A stretch of DNA of 64,000 nt from Devosia crocina (GTDB taxonomy: Bacteria; Pseudomonadota; Alphaproteobacteria; Rhizobiales; Devosiaceae), in NCBI RefSeq assembly GCF_900116545.1, contig NZ_FPCK01000003.1, positions 529,158 through 593,157 of the forward strand. Reading direction: 5' to 3'. The notes below the pieces were generated by a model. That model worked only from the letters and a program-made list of their open reading frames with translations. It was not told the DNA's origin and made no database searches. The position numbers and the translations under genes are program-made. This document shows positions 46,248 through 55,202 of the stretch, one piece after another (the first letter of the stretch is position 1; each line of letters opens with the position of its first letter).

Positions 46248-49166
46248 ATGCAGCAAGCCGTCATTTCCTCTCTCCAGCCCAAGGCGCCAGCCCCCGATCG
46301 CCTCGCCGCCGGAGAGCGCGTCGCCGCCCGCCTCAAGGGCCAGGTGCGTGGCGCCATCCACACCGATCCGCTGATGACCTATGCCTGGAGCGGGGATGCC
46401 AGTTCCTACCGGCTGATCCCGGCGGTCGTCGTTTTCGTCAATTCAGAGGACGATGTGCGACTGGTGTTTGCGGCGGCCAGGGCCGAAGGTCTTCCGGTGA
46501 CCTTCCGCGCAGCCGGCACATCGCTTTCGGGCCAGGCGCTCACCGATGGCGTGCTTGCGGTTCTCGGCGACGGCTGGCGCATGCTCCATATTCACGATGG
46601 TGCCGAGCAGATCACCCTGGGTCCGGCGATCATCGTTGCCGAAGCCAATCGCGCGCTCAAGCCACACAACAAAAAGATCGGCCCTGACCCAGCCTCGCAG
46701 GCCACCTGCAAGATCGGCGGCGTCGTCAACAATAATTCTTCGGGCATGTGCTGCGGGGTGGCGCAGAACACCTATCACACCATGGCCCGCCTGCGCATCG
46801 TTCTGACCGATGGCACGACGCTCGATTCAGGAGATGCGGCAAGCCGCGACGCTTTCCGTGTGTCTCACGGCCCGATGCTGCAAGCGCTTCATCAGCTCCA
46901 CCACGAAATCATGGCCGATAGCGAACTCGTCGCCCTGATCCGCCACAAGTACCGGATCAAGAACACGGTGGGCTATTCGCTCAATGCCCTCGTCGATTAT
47001 CACGATCCCATCGATATTCTGATCCACCTCATGGTTGGCTCGGAAGGCACATTGGGCTTCGTGTCCGAAGTCACCTACAACACGGTGCCCGAACACCCTT
47101 TCAAGGCCACGGGCCTTATCCCGTTCCCCGATCCGCAATCGGCGGGCCGCGCCATTATCGAAATCGCCAATGGTGGCGTGCAGGTAACGACCGGCATTAC
47201 GGCGGCCGAATATATCGAGCGCCGCGCCCTCGCGACGGTCGAGCATCTGGCGCCCATGGAGCCGCTACTCCCCTGGTTGACCGCGGACTCTCCGGCCGTC
47301 CTGATCGACGTCACCGCGCCCGATGCGGCAACGCTCACAACGGAAATCGCCAAAGCCAATGAACTGCTCGCGCGCCGCGGAGCGACCCATATAGAATTGT
47401 CGACCGACGAGCGTCGCAGTCACGCCCTTTGGGATATCCGCAAGGGCTTCTTCACCTCCGCCGGTGCCGCCCGGCCCAAGGGCTCGATCATGCTCACCGA
47501 GGATGTCGCTGCCCCAATCGAAAAGCTGGCAGAATTCGTGGTCGAGCTGCGCACCTTGCTCGATGACCACGGCTATACCGATGCCGTCATCTTCGGCCAT
47601 GCCCTTGCCGGCAATCTCCATTTTCAGATGGGCGACGATTTTTCGAAACCCGGCGCTGCGGACAAGTTCGACATTTTCAACCAGGCGCTGAGCGCACTGG
47701 TTTCGCTGCGCTTCGGCGGTTCGTTGAAGGCCGAGCACGGCACCGGCCGCGCCATCGCGCCCTTTGTCGAGGCGGAATGGGGCCCCAAGGCCTATGCCAT
47801 TATGCATCGGATCAAGGCTCTCTTTGATCCAGAGGGTCTTCTCAACCCCGGCGTGCTGCTCAACCCCGACCCCAAGATCCACGTCAAGAACCTCAAGGTC
47901 ATGCCGCTTGCCGACGAGGTCGTTGACCTCTGCATCGAATGCGGCTTTTGCGAGCCGGCCTGTCCCAGCCACCACATGACGCTCACCCCGCGCCAGCGCA
48001 TCGCCGTCACGCGGGAGCGCGAGCGTCTGCGCACGACCGGCGAAGATCCCGCCCGGCTGGCCCGGCTTGACGCCGATTTTCAATATGCCGGCATGGACAC
48101 CTGCGCGGCATGCAATCTCTGCTCCTTGCGTTGTCCGGTTGGCATCGAAACCGGCACCATGATTATGGGCGAACGTGCCCGCCGCCGCAGCGGCACCGTC
48201 CAGTCCGTTGCCCGCTTTGCCGCCGACCATCGCGGTTCGATCGAGAAGTTCATGCGCGGCAGCCTGGCCCTTGCCGATGCTGCTCGCGCGGTCATCCCCG
48301 CGCCTGCGGTGGAGACGATCACCGAAAGCGCGCGCCGGCTGACCAACAAGCGTGTGCCGCGTGTGTCGCGCGCGCTGCACCACGGCCCCGGCGGTCCCCA
48401 CCCGCGCAACGACAGGCAGGACCCGCGCAAAAGCACCTTTCCCGTGCCGATCGCACAGACCGGCCGACCTTCCATCGTCTATTTTCCGGCCTGCCCCAGC
48501 CGCATGTTCGGTGCGCCCGAAACGGCCCATGGCCTTCTCGATACACCTGCGGCAATGGTTGCCCTCCTCGAACGCGCCGGTTTCGATGTCATCGTCCCCG
48601 AGCACCTCACCGGCCAGTGCTGCGGCCAGCCCTTCCAGTCCAAGGGTTTCCCCGAACAAGCCGCCGAAGTGGGTCGGGCCCTGAAATCTCAGCTTTCAAC
48701 CCTGTCCGATAAGGGCCGGCTCAATGTCGTCACCGACGCCTCGACCTGCGCCAAGCATCTCAAGGAATTCCCCGGCGATGCACCGGTGGCCGACTCCGCG
48801 CAGTTTCTTCTGGCTCACGTGCTGCCCCGCCTCGCGATTACCCAAAAAGTGCCTGTCGTTGCGGTGCACCACAACTGCTCTGCCCAGCGGCTCCTCGAGC
48901 AGCCTGCCACCGAAGCACTGGCCGCAGCCTGTGCCCAATCCGTCGCGGTTCTCTCCTCGGTCACCTGCTGCGGCTATGCCGGAGACAAGGGCCTCTTTGT
49001 TCCCGAGCTCAATGCTCATGCCACGCGCCGCGTCGGCGCTGACATACCCGCCGGTTGCGAACTTGGTGTCTCGACCGCCTCTACCTGTGCCTCGGGGTTG
49101 ACCGAACACGCCGGCATTCCCTTTGTCAGCCTTGCAAGCCTTTTGGAGTGGGCGAGCCGCCCGTGA
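46248..49166 (+). CDS. FAD-linked and Fe-S 2-hydroxyacid dehydrogenase (YdiJ type)
   Basis: A 972-residue fusion. The N-terminal PCMH-type FAD domain has VTFRAAGTSLSGQAL and GGVVNNNSSGMCCGVAQNTY. The FAD-oxidase C domain has HALAGNLHFQMGDDF and LVSLRFGGSLKAEHGTGRAI. Two 4Fe-4S clusters follow (CIECGFCEPACPS near 561, CAACNLCSLRCPVG near 618). The C-terminal CCG domain has GQCCGQPFQSKGF near 790 and VTCCGYAGDKG near 906. This layout is that of E. coli YdiJ, a D-2-hydroxyglutarate dehydrogenase, and of large D-lactate dehydrogenases, which pass electrons to quinone. It starts 65 bases after the LysR gene and may be in its transcript. The exact hydroxyacid is unknown. Confidence 0.9.
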   Translation: MQQAVISSLQPKAPAPDRLAAGERVAARLKGQVRGAIHTDPLMTYAWSGDASSYRLIPAVVVFVNSEDDVRLVFAAARAEGLPVTFRAAGTSLSGQALTDGVLAVLGDGWRMLHIHDGAEQITLGPAIIVAEANRALKPHNKKIGPDPASQATCKIGGVVNNNSSGMCCGVAQNTYHTMARLRIVLTDGTTLDSGDAASRDAFRVSHGPMLQALHQLHHEIMADSELVALIRHKYRIKNTVGYSLNALVDYHDPIDILIHLMVGSEGTLGFVSEVTYNTVPEHPFKATGLIPFPDPQSAGRAIIEIANGGVQVTTGITAAEYIERRALATVEHLAPMEPLLPWLTADSPAVLIDVTAPDAATLTTEIAKANELLARRGATHIELSTDERRSHALWDIRKGFFTSAGAARPKGSIMLTEDVAAPIEKLAEFVVELRTLLDDHGYTDAVIFGHALAGNLHFQMGDDFSKPGAADKFDIFNQALSALVSLRFGGSLKAEHGTGRAIAPFVEAEWGPKAYAIMHRIKALFDPEGLLNPGVLLNPDPKIHVKNLKVMPLADEVVDLCIECGFCEPACPSHHMTLTPRQRIAVTRERERLRTTGEDPARLARLDADFQYAGMDTCAACNLCSLRCPVGIETGTMIMGERARRRSGTVQSVARFAADHRGSIEKFMRGSLALADAARAVIPAPAVETITESARRLTNKRVPRVSRALHHGPGGPHPRNDRQDPRKSTFPVPIAQTGRPSIVYFPACPSRMFGAPETAHGLLDTPAAMVALLERAGFDVIVPEHLTGQCCGQPFQSKGFPEQAAEVGRALKSQLSTLSDKGRLNVVTDASTCAKHLKEFPGDAPVADSAQFLLAHVLPRLAITQKVPVVAVHHNCSAQRLLEQPATEALAAACAQSVAVLSSVTCCGYAGDKGLFVPELNAHATRRVGADIPAGCELGVSTASTCASGLTEHAGIPFVSLASLLEWASRP

Positions 49167-49238
49167 GCGAAAAGTGCTGCCCTCCATTTGGTGCAATGGA
49201 TGGTGGCAAGGCCGTCTGCTTGTGGGTATGACCAAACC

Positions 49239-50057
49239 ATGAGCTTCCGTCCGCCTCGACCATCCTTGCTTGCCCGGCTTCCCTGGTGGCTTCTGGCCAT
49301 TGGCTTGCTGCTGGTGCTGGTCTTCTGGTCGATCATGGCGAATGAGACCTATGCGGGAATTTTCCGCAAAGTCTCTGCCGGCATTCTCACCACGCTCTGG
49401 GTTACGGCGGTCGCCTTTGTCGCAGCTACGGTGCTGGGCCTTGTCGTTGCGCTGGCGCGCACCTCACGTTTTCGGCTCTTGCGAGAAGCAGCGACGTTTT
49501 ATGTCGAGCTGATCCGGGGCATTCCGGTCCTCGTTTTCCTTTTCTACGTGGCCTTTGTGGCAGGCCCCGCTCTCGTCGTCGCCTATAACTGGGTTTTCGC
49601 CTATCCGATCGAATGGGGCTGGATGGGGACGATGACGGTGCGCAATTTCGATTACGTCTGGCGTGCCATCCTGGCGCTGACCATCTGCTACTCGGCTTTC
49701 ATCGCGGAGATTTTCCGTGCTGGTATCGAAGCGGTGGGGCGAGGTCAGGTGGAAGCTGCGCGATCGCTCGGCCTGTCGCGGCTTCAGTGCTTTCGGCTCG
49801 TGATCATGCCGCAGGCGCTGCGTACCATCTTGCCACCTCTCGGCAATGACTTCGTCGCTATGATCAAGGACTCGGCGCTTGTGTCAGCCCTTGGCGTCGC
49901 AGACATTACTCAACTCGGATATCTTCATGCTTCCGGCTCGTTCCAGTATTTCGAAACCTACAACGTCATCGCCTTTCTTTATCTCACGCTGACTATCTCG
50001 CTGTCCCTGCTCGTGCGATGGCTCGAAACGGCCCTGGCGCGGAAAGATCGCGCCTAG
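49239..50057 (+). CDS. Polar amino-acid ABC permease (HisM/GlnP type), orphan
   Basis: A 272-residue permease. The N-terminal helix is LPWWLLAIGLLLVLVFW, followed by ILTTLWVTAVAFVAATVLGLVVAL. The hallmark FYVELIRGIPVLVFLFYVAFV and the EAA-like loop VEAARSLGLSRLQCFRLVIMPQALRTILPP (FRxxxLPQA-type core) are intact. The ATG at 49239 is chosen since the upstream extension is polar and unsupported. No binding protein or ATPase gene lies within the window beside it, so it probably pairs with subunits encoded elsewhere. Confidence 0.9.
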   Translation: MSFRPPRPSLLARLPWWLLAIGLLLVLVFWSIMANETYAGIFRKVSAGILTTLWVTAVAFVAATVLGLVVALARTSRFRLLREAATFYVELIRGIPVLVFLFYVAFVAGPALVVAYNWVFAYPIEWGWMGTMTVRNFDYVWRAILALTICYSAFIAEIFRAGIEAVGRGQVEAARSLGLSRLQCFRLVIMPQALRTILPPLGNDFVAMIKDSALVSALGVADITQLGYLHASGSFQYFETYNVIAFLYLTLTISLSLLVRWLETALARKDRA

Positions 50058-50113
50058 CCTTGCGTGAAGGCGAGGCGGGCGCCATCTGTTGGCCATCCCA
50101 GCTGGAGGATTTC

Positions 50114-50635
50114 ATGAAGAGCTTTGCCCATCTCGCCGTTTTTGCCACTGCTGCTCTGGCGCTGGCTGCCTGCGGCGATAGCCGCCAGGTGGGCAGCGTC
50201 GGTGTCGACTGGACCGGCAACGATATCTCGGTCGAGGCCGTGGCCGACCCCGATATCGAGGGGGTGGTCTGTCACCTCGCCTTTTTCAACCGGTCGTTCA
50301 TCGATCGGGTAAGCCAGGGCAATTGGTTCGAGGATCCGTCCTATTCGGCGCTCGATTGCTCGGCGGTTGGCCCGATCACCATTGGCGATATCCCGACGCG
50401 TGGCGGCGAAGAGATCTTCAAGGAAGCGCGTTCGCTGATCTGGAAATCGCTGCGTGTGACCCGCATCTATGATGCGGCAAACAATTCGCTGATCTATCTC
50501 GCCCACGCTCGCGAAATTCAGCAGGGCTCAGGCAAGATGAGCCTCTCGGTGGTGCCGCTCAACGGGGAAAATGTCACCTGGAGCAATGGCGCGCCCAATG
50601 CACAGCCCATGGAAGGCTCCGTCATGGTGCAATAA
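50114..50635 (+). CDS. creA: CreA-family lipoprotein
   Basis: A 173-residue protein with a lipoprotein-like signal (MKSFAHLAVFATAALALAAC) and GGAGG just upstream of the ATG at 50114. The mature sequence (VDWTGNDISVEAVADPDIEGVVCHLAFF, then SLIWKSLRVTRIYDAANNSLIYL) matches the CreA family: the KVTR/RVTRIYD and YL motifs are conserved, the function is not known. It follows the amino-acid permease by 56 bases and may be co-transcribed. The name refers to the E. coli CreA family only and does not imply phosphate regulation. Confidence 0.85.
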   Translation: MKSFAHLAVFATAALALAACGDSRQVGSVGVDWTGNDISVEAVADPDIEGVVCHLAFFNRSFIDRVSQGNWFEDPSYSALDCSAVGPITIGDIPTRGGEEIFKEARSLIWKSLRVTRIYDAANNSLIYLAHAREIQQGSGKMSLSVVPLNGENVTWSNGAPNAQPMEGSVMVQ

Positions 50636-50636
50636 A

Positions 50637-50658
50637 AAGGCCCGCCGAAGCGGGCCTT
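50637..50658. terminator. Bidirectional-type hairpin between creA and the small secreted gene
   Basis: AAGGCCCGC-CGAA-GCGGGCCTT. On the minus strand a T run follows, so it terminates the small secreted gene well; on the plus strand only TT follows, so it is weaker for creA. Confidence 0.8.
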
Positions 50659-50664
50659 GCAACA

Positions 50665-50955
50665 TTACGAGTTGCTATCGGATGCGCCACCCGGCACATC
50701 GGGGCAGGTAACGGCTTCACCAAGCGCGGGCTCAAGACCCTGGGCAGGAGGAGTGGTGCTGTTGCTGCTGTCGTTGCTGGACGTTTCGCTGGCAATGGAA
50801 TCGCCCGGCGGAGTTGCCCCAGCGCCTTCCTGAACAAGACATTCTTCAAGCGTCGTCGGGTTCTCGGTTGCGGTTGCATCCTGTGCAAAGCTTGCGCCGG
50901 TGGCGCCAAGGGTCAGGGCAAAGGCAGTGGTCATAGCCAAAAGGGACGTTTTCAT
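50665..50955 (-). CDS. Small secreted acidic Ser/Thr-rich protein
   Basis: A 96-residue protein with a clear signal peptide (MKTSLLAMTTAFALTLGATGASFAQ), GGAGAACGAGA before the ATG at 50955, and a terminator after the stop. The mature part of about 70 residues is low-complexity, rich in Ser, Thr, Asn, Glu and Pro (SIASETSSNDSSNSTTPPAQ), with two Cys (EECLVQ and VTCPDVP) that could form a disulfide. I know no family for it. Expressed from its own unit. Confidence 0.7.
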   Translation of the reverse strand: MKTSLLAMTTAFALTLGATGASFAQDATATENPTTLEECLVQEGAGATPPGDSIASETSSNDSSNSTTPPAQGLEPALGEAVTCPDVPGGASDSNS

Positions 50956-51220
50956 TCTCGTTCTCCGAAATTGTCGAAAGCGGAATATTCAAACTACCCA
51001 AGGCCAACGCCCGAAATGCGATAGGGTTTCCCGCCCGGTTCGACCTTGGCCTGAAGGGCACGTGTCCCACTTCTTGCCTCGGCAACGACCAAGGAAGAAC
51101 AGAATTGCCTCTTTTCCCGTAGGAGCGCCAAAGAATTTCGTTTGCCTCCCCTTTTATAAGCCGCGCGCAGTACGATATTTTCCTGTGACGAACTGATCCT
51201 TGCGCAACAGGAAGCTATCG

Positions 51221-51856
51221 ATGGCAATACTGATCGGCGACACCGCCCCCGATTTCACACTCGAATCCACCGAGGGCACCATTCACTTCCATGACTATAT
51301 CGAAGGCTCCTGGGCCGTGCTGTTCAGTCACCCCAAGAACTTCACCCCGGTCTGCACCACCGAGCTTGGCTATACCGCAAAGCTCAAGCCCGAATTCGAA
51401 AAGCGCGGCGTCAAGGTGCTGGGTTTGTCGGTCGACAAGCTCGAGGATCATGGCGGCTGGGCTCGCGATATCGAGGAAACCCAGGGCGCTGCGCTCAACT
51501 TTCCCCTTCTTGCCGATACCGAGGGCAAGGTCGCGCGCCTTTATGACATGATCCACCCGAACGTCGATAATACGCTGACCGTGCGCTCGGTCTTCGTGAT
51601 CGGACCGGACAAGAAGGTGAAGCTCAAGATCGAATATCCCGCGTCCACCGGCCGCAACTTCGACGAGGTGCTGCGCGTGATCGACAGCCTGCAGCTGACT
51701 GCCAAGCATCAGGTGGCGACCCCGGTCAATTGGAAGGACGGCGAGGATGTCATCATCGTGCCGGCGGTGAGCAATGAAGCGGCCAAGTCCAAGTTCCCGG
51801 ACGGCTGGAAGGAACTCAAGCCCTATCTCCGCATTGTCCTACAGCCGCGTGGCTGA
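51221..51856 (+). CDS. 1-Cys peroxiredoxin (Prx6 type)
   Basis: A 211-residue peroxidase that reduces peroxides. The peroxidatic Cys45 is in HPKNFTPVCTTELG and no other cysteine exists, so it is a true 1-Cys enzyme needing an external reductant. The C-terminal domain (TPVNWKDGEDVIIVPAVSNEAAK, then FPDGWKELKPYLRI) is that of the Prx6 subfamily. AGGAAG precedes the ATG at 51221, and a strong terminator follows. Monocistronic; it likely answers to oxidative stress, but no OxyR site is apparent. Confidence 0.96.
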   Translation: MAILIGDTAPDFTLESTEGTIHFHDYIEGSWAVLFSHPKNFTPVCTTELGYTAKLKPEFEKRGVKVLGLSVDKLEDHGGWARDIEETQGAALNFPLLADTEGKVARLYDMIHPNVDNTLTVRSVFVIGPDKKVKLKIEYPASTGRNFDEVLRVIDSLQLTAKHQVATPVNWKDGEDVIIVPAVSNEAAKSKFPDGWKELKPYLRIVLQPRG

Positions 51857-51890
51857 TGCCCCGGCACCTGTCTTCTCCCTGACTGACTTC

Positions 51891-51918
51891 GGGCGACGGT
51901 CTTCCGTCGCCCTTTTTT
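51891..51918 (+). terminator. Rho-independent terminator after the peroxiredoxin
   Basis: GGGCGACGG-TCTT-CCGTCGCCC followed by six T. Confidence 0.93.
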
Positions 51919-52289
51919 GTGTCCATTTGTGCCGCATTTGGTGATTTGCAACACATGGGAAGGCCTCCAGGCGCTTTTCCACAGGCGTTCTAGGGGTGTT
52001 TTAAGACCTTTGCAGCATGTTCAGTGAAACCGTTGCCGATCTGTTACAGTGAACAAACTGGTTTCGCGCGCGGTGACGTCCCAGCCGCTCACAGAGCTTG
52101 TGTTCGGCGGTTATGAGATTCCTATTCTACGAATGGGCGGAAATCGCACGAATGGTTAATACAGTGTGTCCCTTTTTCTGCGGCATGGCTGCAACACATC
52201 CGTCGCTAGGGTGAACCTGCCCTTAATCGCGCCTTCGGCCTTCTTTACTCACCTCAGTCATCGATAACTTCAGTGAGCATAGAAGACCA
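51919..52289. other. Upstream region of the RlpA-like gene
   Basis: About 370 bases without a gene. It contains one exact DnaA-box match (TTTTCCACA, 51975-51983) and a CAGTGAA direct repeat (near 52022 and 52047). This is unusually AT-rich for the window. It should carry the promoter of the RlpA-like gene; no clear -35/-10 pair stands out. Confidence 0.4.
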
Positions 52290-52643
52290 TTGATCAGAAG
52301 AGCCGTTCTCGTCGCCGCTGCGACGGCTGCCCTCGCACTTTCTTCCACGGCAGCCTACGCCCAATGTGGTGGCGCCTCCTGGTATGGCCCCGGCTTCAAC
52401 GGCAAGCGGGCTGCATCGGGTGAGATCTTCAACGAAAACGCCATGACGGCGGCGCATCGTTCCCTTCCTTTCGGCACCAAGGTTCAGGTCACCGACCAGA
52501 GCAGCGGTAAGTCGATCGAGGTCGTCATCAATGACCGTGGGCCCTTCCACGGCAAGCGTATCATTGACCTTTCCAAAGCCGCTGCAACAGCGCTCGGCTT
52601 TCGCAATCGGGGCACCACTTCGGTTTGCCTTGAATCCAACTGA
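52290..52643 (+). CDS. RlpA-like double-psi beta-barrel protein
   Basis: A 117-residue secreted protein: signal peptide MIRRAVLVAAATAALALSSTAAYA, then ASWYGPGFNGKRAASGEIFNENAMTAAHRSLPFGTKVQVTD and VVINDRGPFHGKRIIDLSKAAATALGF (described by the SWYG, AAHRSLPFGT and NDRGPF signatures). These are the RlpA catalytic-type motifs of septal lytic transglycosylases that cut naked glycan strands. It lacks the SPOR domain of full RlpA, so septal targeting is not obvious. The start is TTG at 52290. Confidence 0.88.
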   Translation: MIRRAVLVAAATAALALSSTAAYAQCGGASWYGPGFNGKRAASGEIFNENAMTAAHRSLPFGTKVQVTDQSSGKSIEVVINDRGPFHGKRIIDLSKAAATALGFRNRGTTSVCLESN

Positions 52644-52664
52644 ACGCCCGTGTTGGGGGTGTTT

Positions 52665-52692
52665 GGAAAGGCCGCCCTGGGGCGGCCTTTCC
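52665..52692 (+). terminator. Rho-independent terminator after the RlpA-like gene
   Basis: Twelve-pair stem GGAAAGGCCGCC-CTGG-GGCGGCCTTTCC with T-rich sequence after it. Confidence 0.85.
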
Positions 52693-52845
52693 TCTTTTGA
52701 GAGAGCTGGCTCGCAACGCCGAGCCTGTCTGTGGCATCAATGCAAACGTTGCAATTAAGTGCAGCGTGCGCAGCAGATGCTATTCTCCTCTTTCGGGAAA
52801 TGGCCTAGCTTCGCGCCGGTCTGATCTTTCGAGCGTTCTCCCATC

Positions 52846-54018
52846 ATGCGATTCGGCATCGAGCTGCCGCCCCAGATCAAGGTCTTTGGGGCGTTTTTCA
52901 TTTATTCCTTTGCCATGGGCAGCATCTTTCCGCGCCTGCCCGATATCCAGACTGCGATGGGTGTAGGCGAAGGGGCACTTGGTCTCGCACTGATTGGGTC
53001 GGCCACAGGCACGCTGATCTCGCTCACTTTTGCCGGACGCGTTGTCGAGGCTGTCGGCTATCGGCGCGTGCTGCTTTTTGCCATGCCGCTGCTCTCCGCA
53101 CTTTATGCACTCGCTTCCTGGGCCACCTCGCCGCTCGCTTTCTTTCTGCTTCTGGTGCCGGTCGGCCTGACCATTGGGGCCATCGAGGTGATCATCAATG
53201 TCGAAGCCGATCGGGTGGAGCACCAGATCGGCCGGCGCATCATGAGCCGGGCGCATGCGTTCTGGAGCCTCGGCTTCTTCACCGCCGGCATGGCAGGCGC
53301 CTTTATCGCCCAGACCGGGCTCGAAGTGCACTTCCACCTCATGCTCATGATCCCGGTGACGCTTCTGGCAACGCTGGTTGTCCTGGGGCGCTTCGAACCG
53401 GCGCCACACCGCTCCGGCACCAGCACCGATGAAACGCCGCGCTTTGCGCGCCCCACCTTGCCGATCATGGCTCTGGTCGCGGTCAGCCTCTCCGCCATGC
53501 TGATGGAGGGCGCGGGCATCGACTGGTCTGCCATCTACATGCGCAATCTCTTTGGAGCCGAACCCTTCTGGGCCGGGCTGGCCGTTGCGACCGTCGCCGG
53601 CTCGCAAGGGGTTGCCCGCTTTTTTGCCGATGGCTTTGTCGAGCGTTTCAGCCCGGTTCTCGTCGCGCGTACGCTTCTTGCCATTCTCGGCCTCGGGGTG
53701 CTGCTGGCCTTTTTCGCTACGCAAGCCTGGATGGCTTATCTCGGCTTTGCTCTGATCGGAGTGGGATCCTCGGCGCTGTTTCCCCTGGCCATGTCGGCAG
53801 CCGCGCAGCAGACCGACCGGCCTGCCGCAATCAATGTCGCAGCCCTTGCCCAGTTCTCCTTTACCGCCTTTCTCCTCGGCCCGCCGCTCCTGGGCTTTAT
53901 CGGCGAGCATTGGGGCATCCAGTGGGTTTTTGGCGTGGGCCTGCCGCTTGTCATCGTCGGCTTTGCCGCCGCCCATGTGCTCGGTCCCAAGCCCGTGGTT
54001 GAGGAGGTAACGCCGTGA
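52846..54018 (+). CDS. MFS transporter 1 of a tandem trio
   Basis: A 390-residue twelve-helix major facilitator with opening KVFGAFFIYSFAMGSIFPRLPDIQ. It shares the motifs RLPDIQ, EGALGLALIGSATG, NVEADRVE with a following WSLGFF, and EGAGIDWSAIYMRNLFG with the next gene. The type resembles YbjJ-like and fucose-permease-like transporters; substrate unknown. Its stop overlaps the GTG start of MFS 2 (GTGA), so the two are translationally coupled. Confidence 0.9.
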   Translation: MRFGIELPPQIKVFGAFFIYSFAMGSIFPRLPDIQTAMGVGEGALGLALIGSATGTLISLTFAGRVVEAVGYRRVLLFAMPLLSALYALASWATSPLAFFLLLVPVGLTIGAIEVIINVEADRVEHQIGRRIMSRAHAFWSLGFFTAGMAGAFIAQTGLEVHFHLMLMIPVTLLATLVVLGRFEPAPHRSGTSTDETPRFARPTLPIMALVAVSLSAMLMEGAGIDWSAIYMRNLFGAEPFWAGLAVATVAGSQGVARFFADGFVERFSPVLVARTLLAILGLGVLLAFFATQAWMAYLGFALIGVGSSALFPLAMSAAAQQTDRPAAINVAALAQFSFTAFLLGPPLLGFIGEHWGIQWVFGVGLPLVIVGFAAAHVLGPKPVVEEVTP

Positions 54019-55202
54019 TCGCGCCGCAACACCGCATCTATGCCAGCTTCTTCCTTTTTGCCGTAACCACCGGCGCTCTGATGGCAAGGCTGCCCGATAT
54101 CCAGACCCATTTCGATATCTCCGAGGGTCAGTTGGGATTGACCATGATCGGCATGGCCATCGGCTCGCTGATTGCGCTGACCTTCGGTCCGCCTGTCGTC
54201 GAGCGGCTCGGCTTCCGTAAGACCGCGCTCGTCACCGTGCTCGGGCCCTCGGTGCTGTTTGCCACCATTCCCTGGCTGCCCGCGGCGCCTGCCATGTTCG
54301 CGGTGCTGTTCTTTGCCGGGCTTTTGGCCGGCGCACTCGAGATCAACCTCAATGTCGAGATCGACCGGCTCGAAATGCAGAGCGGCAAGCGCTACATGAA
54401 CCGGGCGCACGGCTTCTGGAGCGTCGGCTTTTTCGTCACCGCACTTTTCGGCGCCATGATCCGCCAATCCGGCATCTCGGCAGGGCTCCATATGGGGCTC
54501 GTCGCGTTGATTGTCGTCGCCGTCGGTGGATCCTTGTTGTTCCGGGCCACCGAGGCGCCTCGCCCGTTGCGGCTCGAGGGCGAAGCGAGCCACAAGTTCG
54601 CTTTTCCCAATATGGGGCTTCTGCCGCTCTGCCTCATCGGCTTTGCCGCCTTCCTGGTTGAAGGGGCAGGCATCGACTGGTCGGCCATCTATATGCGCAA
54701 CGTGTTTGCCGTCGAGCCGATCGTGGGCGGCATGGGGCTGACGCTTTTCGCCTTCTTCATGGCCGTCGGCCGGCTCACTGCCGATCCCGTCGTCGCCCGC
54801 TTCGGACCCCGTCACGTGGCCATGGTCATGCTTGGCGCGGCAAGCCTCGGCGCCCTGCTGGTCGGTCTCGCGCAAACCCCGGAGACCGCGCTCTTCGGCT
54901 TTGCCCTGATGGGCGCCGGGTGTTCGGCGGTTTATCCTCTGGCCGTTTCGGCTGCCGCACAGCGCACCGACCGCCCGGCGGCCGTCAATGTGGCCGCTAT
55001 CGGACAGGTTAGCTTCGTCGTTTTCTTCCTCGCCCCGCCGCTCCTGGGTTTCGTCGCCGAGTTCCTGGGCATCCGCATGTCGTATCTCATTTGCTTGCCG
55101 CTGCTGCTCGCAGGGCTCTGGGCGTCAAGCTTTGCGCTCGGCACCAACAAGGTCGAGGCGCCGCACGGCATGCCGCCGGAGCCATTGGGACCCAATGGCT
55201 GA
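54015..55202 (+). CDS. MFS transporter 2 of a tandem trio
   Basis: A 395-residue paralogue of MFS 1, starting at GTG 54015 inside the MFS 1 stop. Shared blocks are ARLPDIQTHFDISEGQLGLTMIG, NVEIDRLE followed by NRAHGFWSVGFF, EGAGIDWSAIYMRNVFAVEP and AAQRTDRPAAVNVAAIGQ. Twelve helices. The end overlaps the start of mmcB by eight bases. Either two half-redundant exporters or a heteromeric pair is conceivable; there is no evidence for either. Confidence 0.9.
   Translation: MIAPQHRIYASFFLFAVTTGALMARLPDIQTHFDISEGQLGLTMIGMAIGSLIALTFGPPVVERLGFRKTALVTVLGPSVLFATIPWLPAAPAMFAVLFFAGLLAGALEINLNVEIDRLEMQSGKRYMNRAHGFWSVGFFVTALFGAMIRQSGISAGLHMGLVALIVVAVGGSLLFRATEAPRPLRLEGEASHKFAFPNMGLLPLCLIGFAAFLVEGAGIDWSAIYMRNVFAVEPIVGGMGLTLFAFFMAVGRLTADPVVARFGPRHVAMVMLGAASLGALLVGLAQTPETALFGFALMGAGCSAVYPLAVSAAAQRTDRPAAVNVAAIGQVSFVVFFLAPPLLGFVAEFLGIRMSYLICLPLLLAGLWASSFALGTNKVEAPHGMPPEPLGPNG

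Noticed and set aside
51975..51983. Exact DnaA box as evidence for an origin
   Set aside because: A single nine-base match is expected by chance at this scale and it stands alone, far from dnaA.
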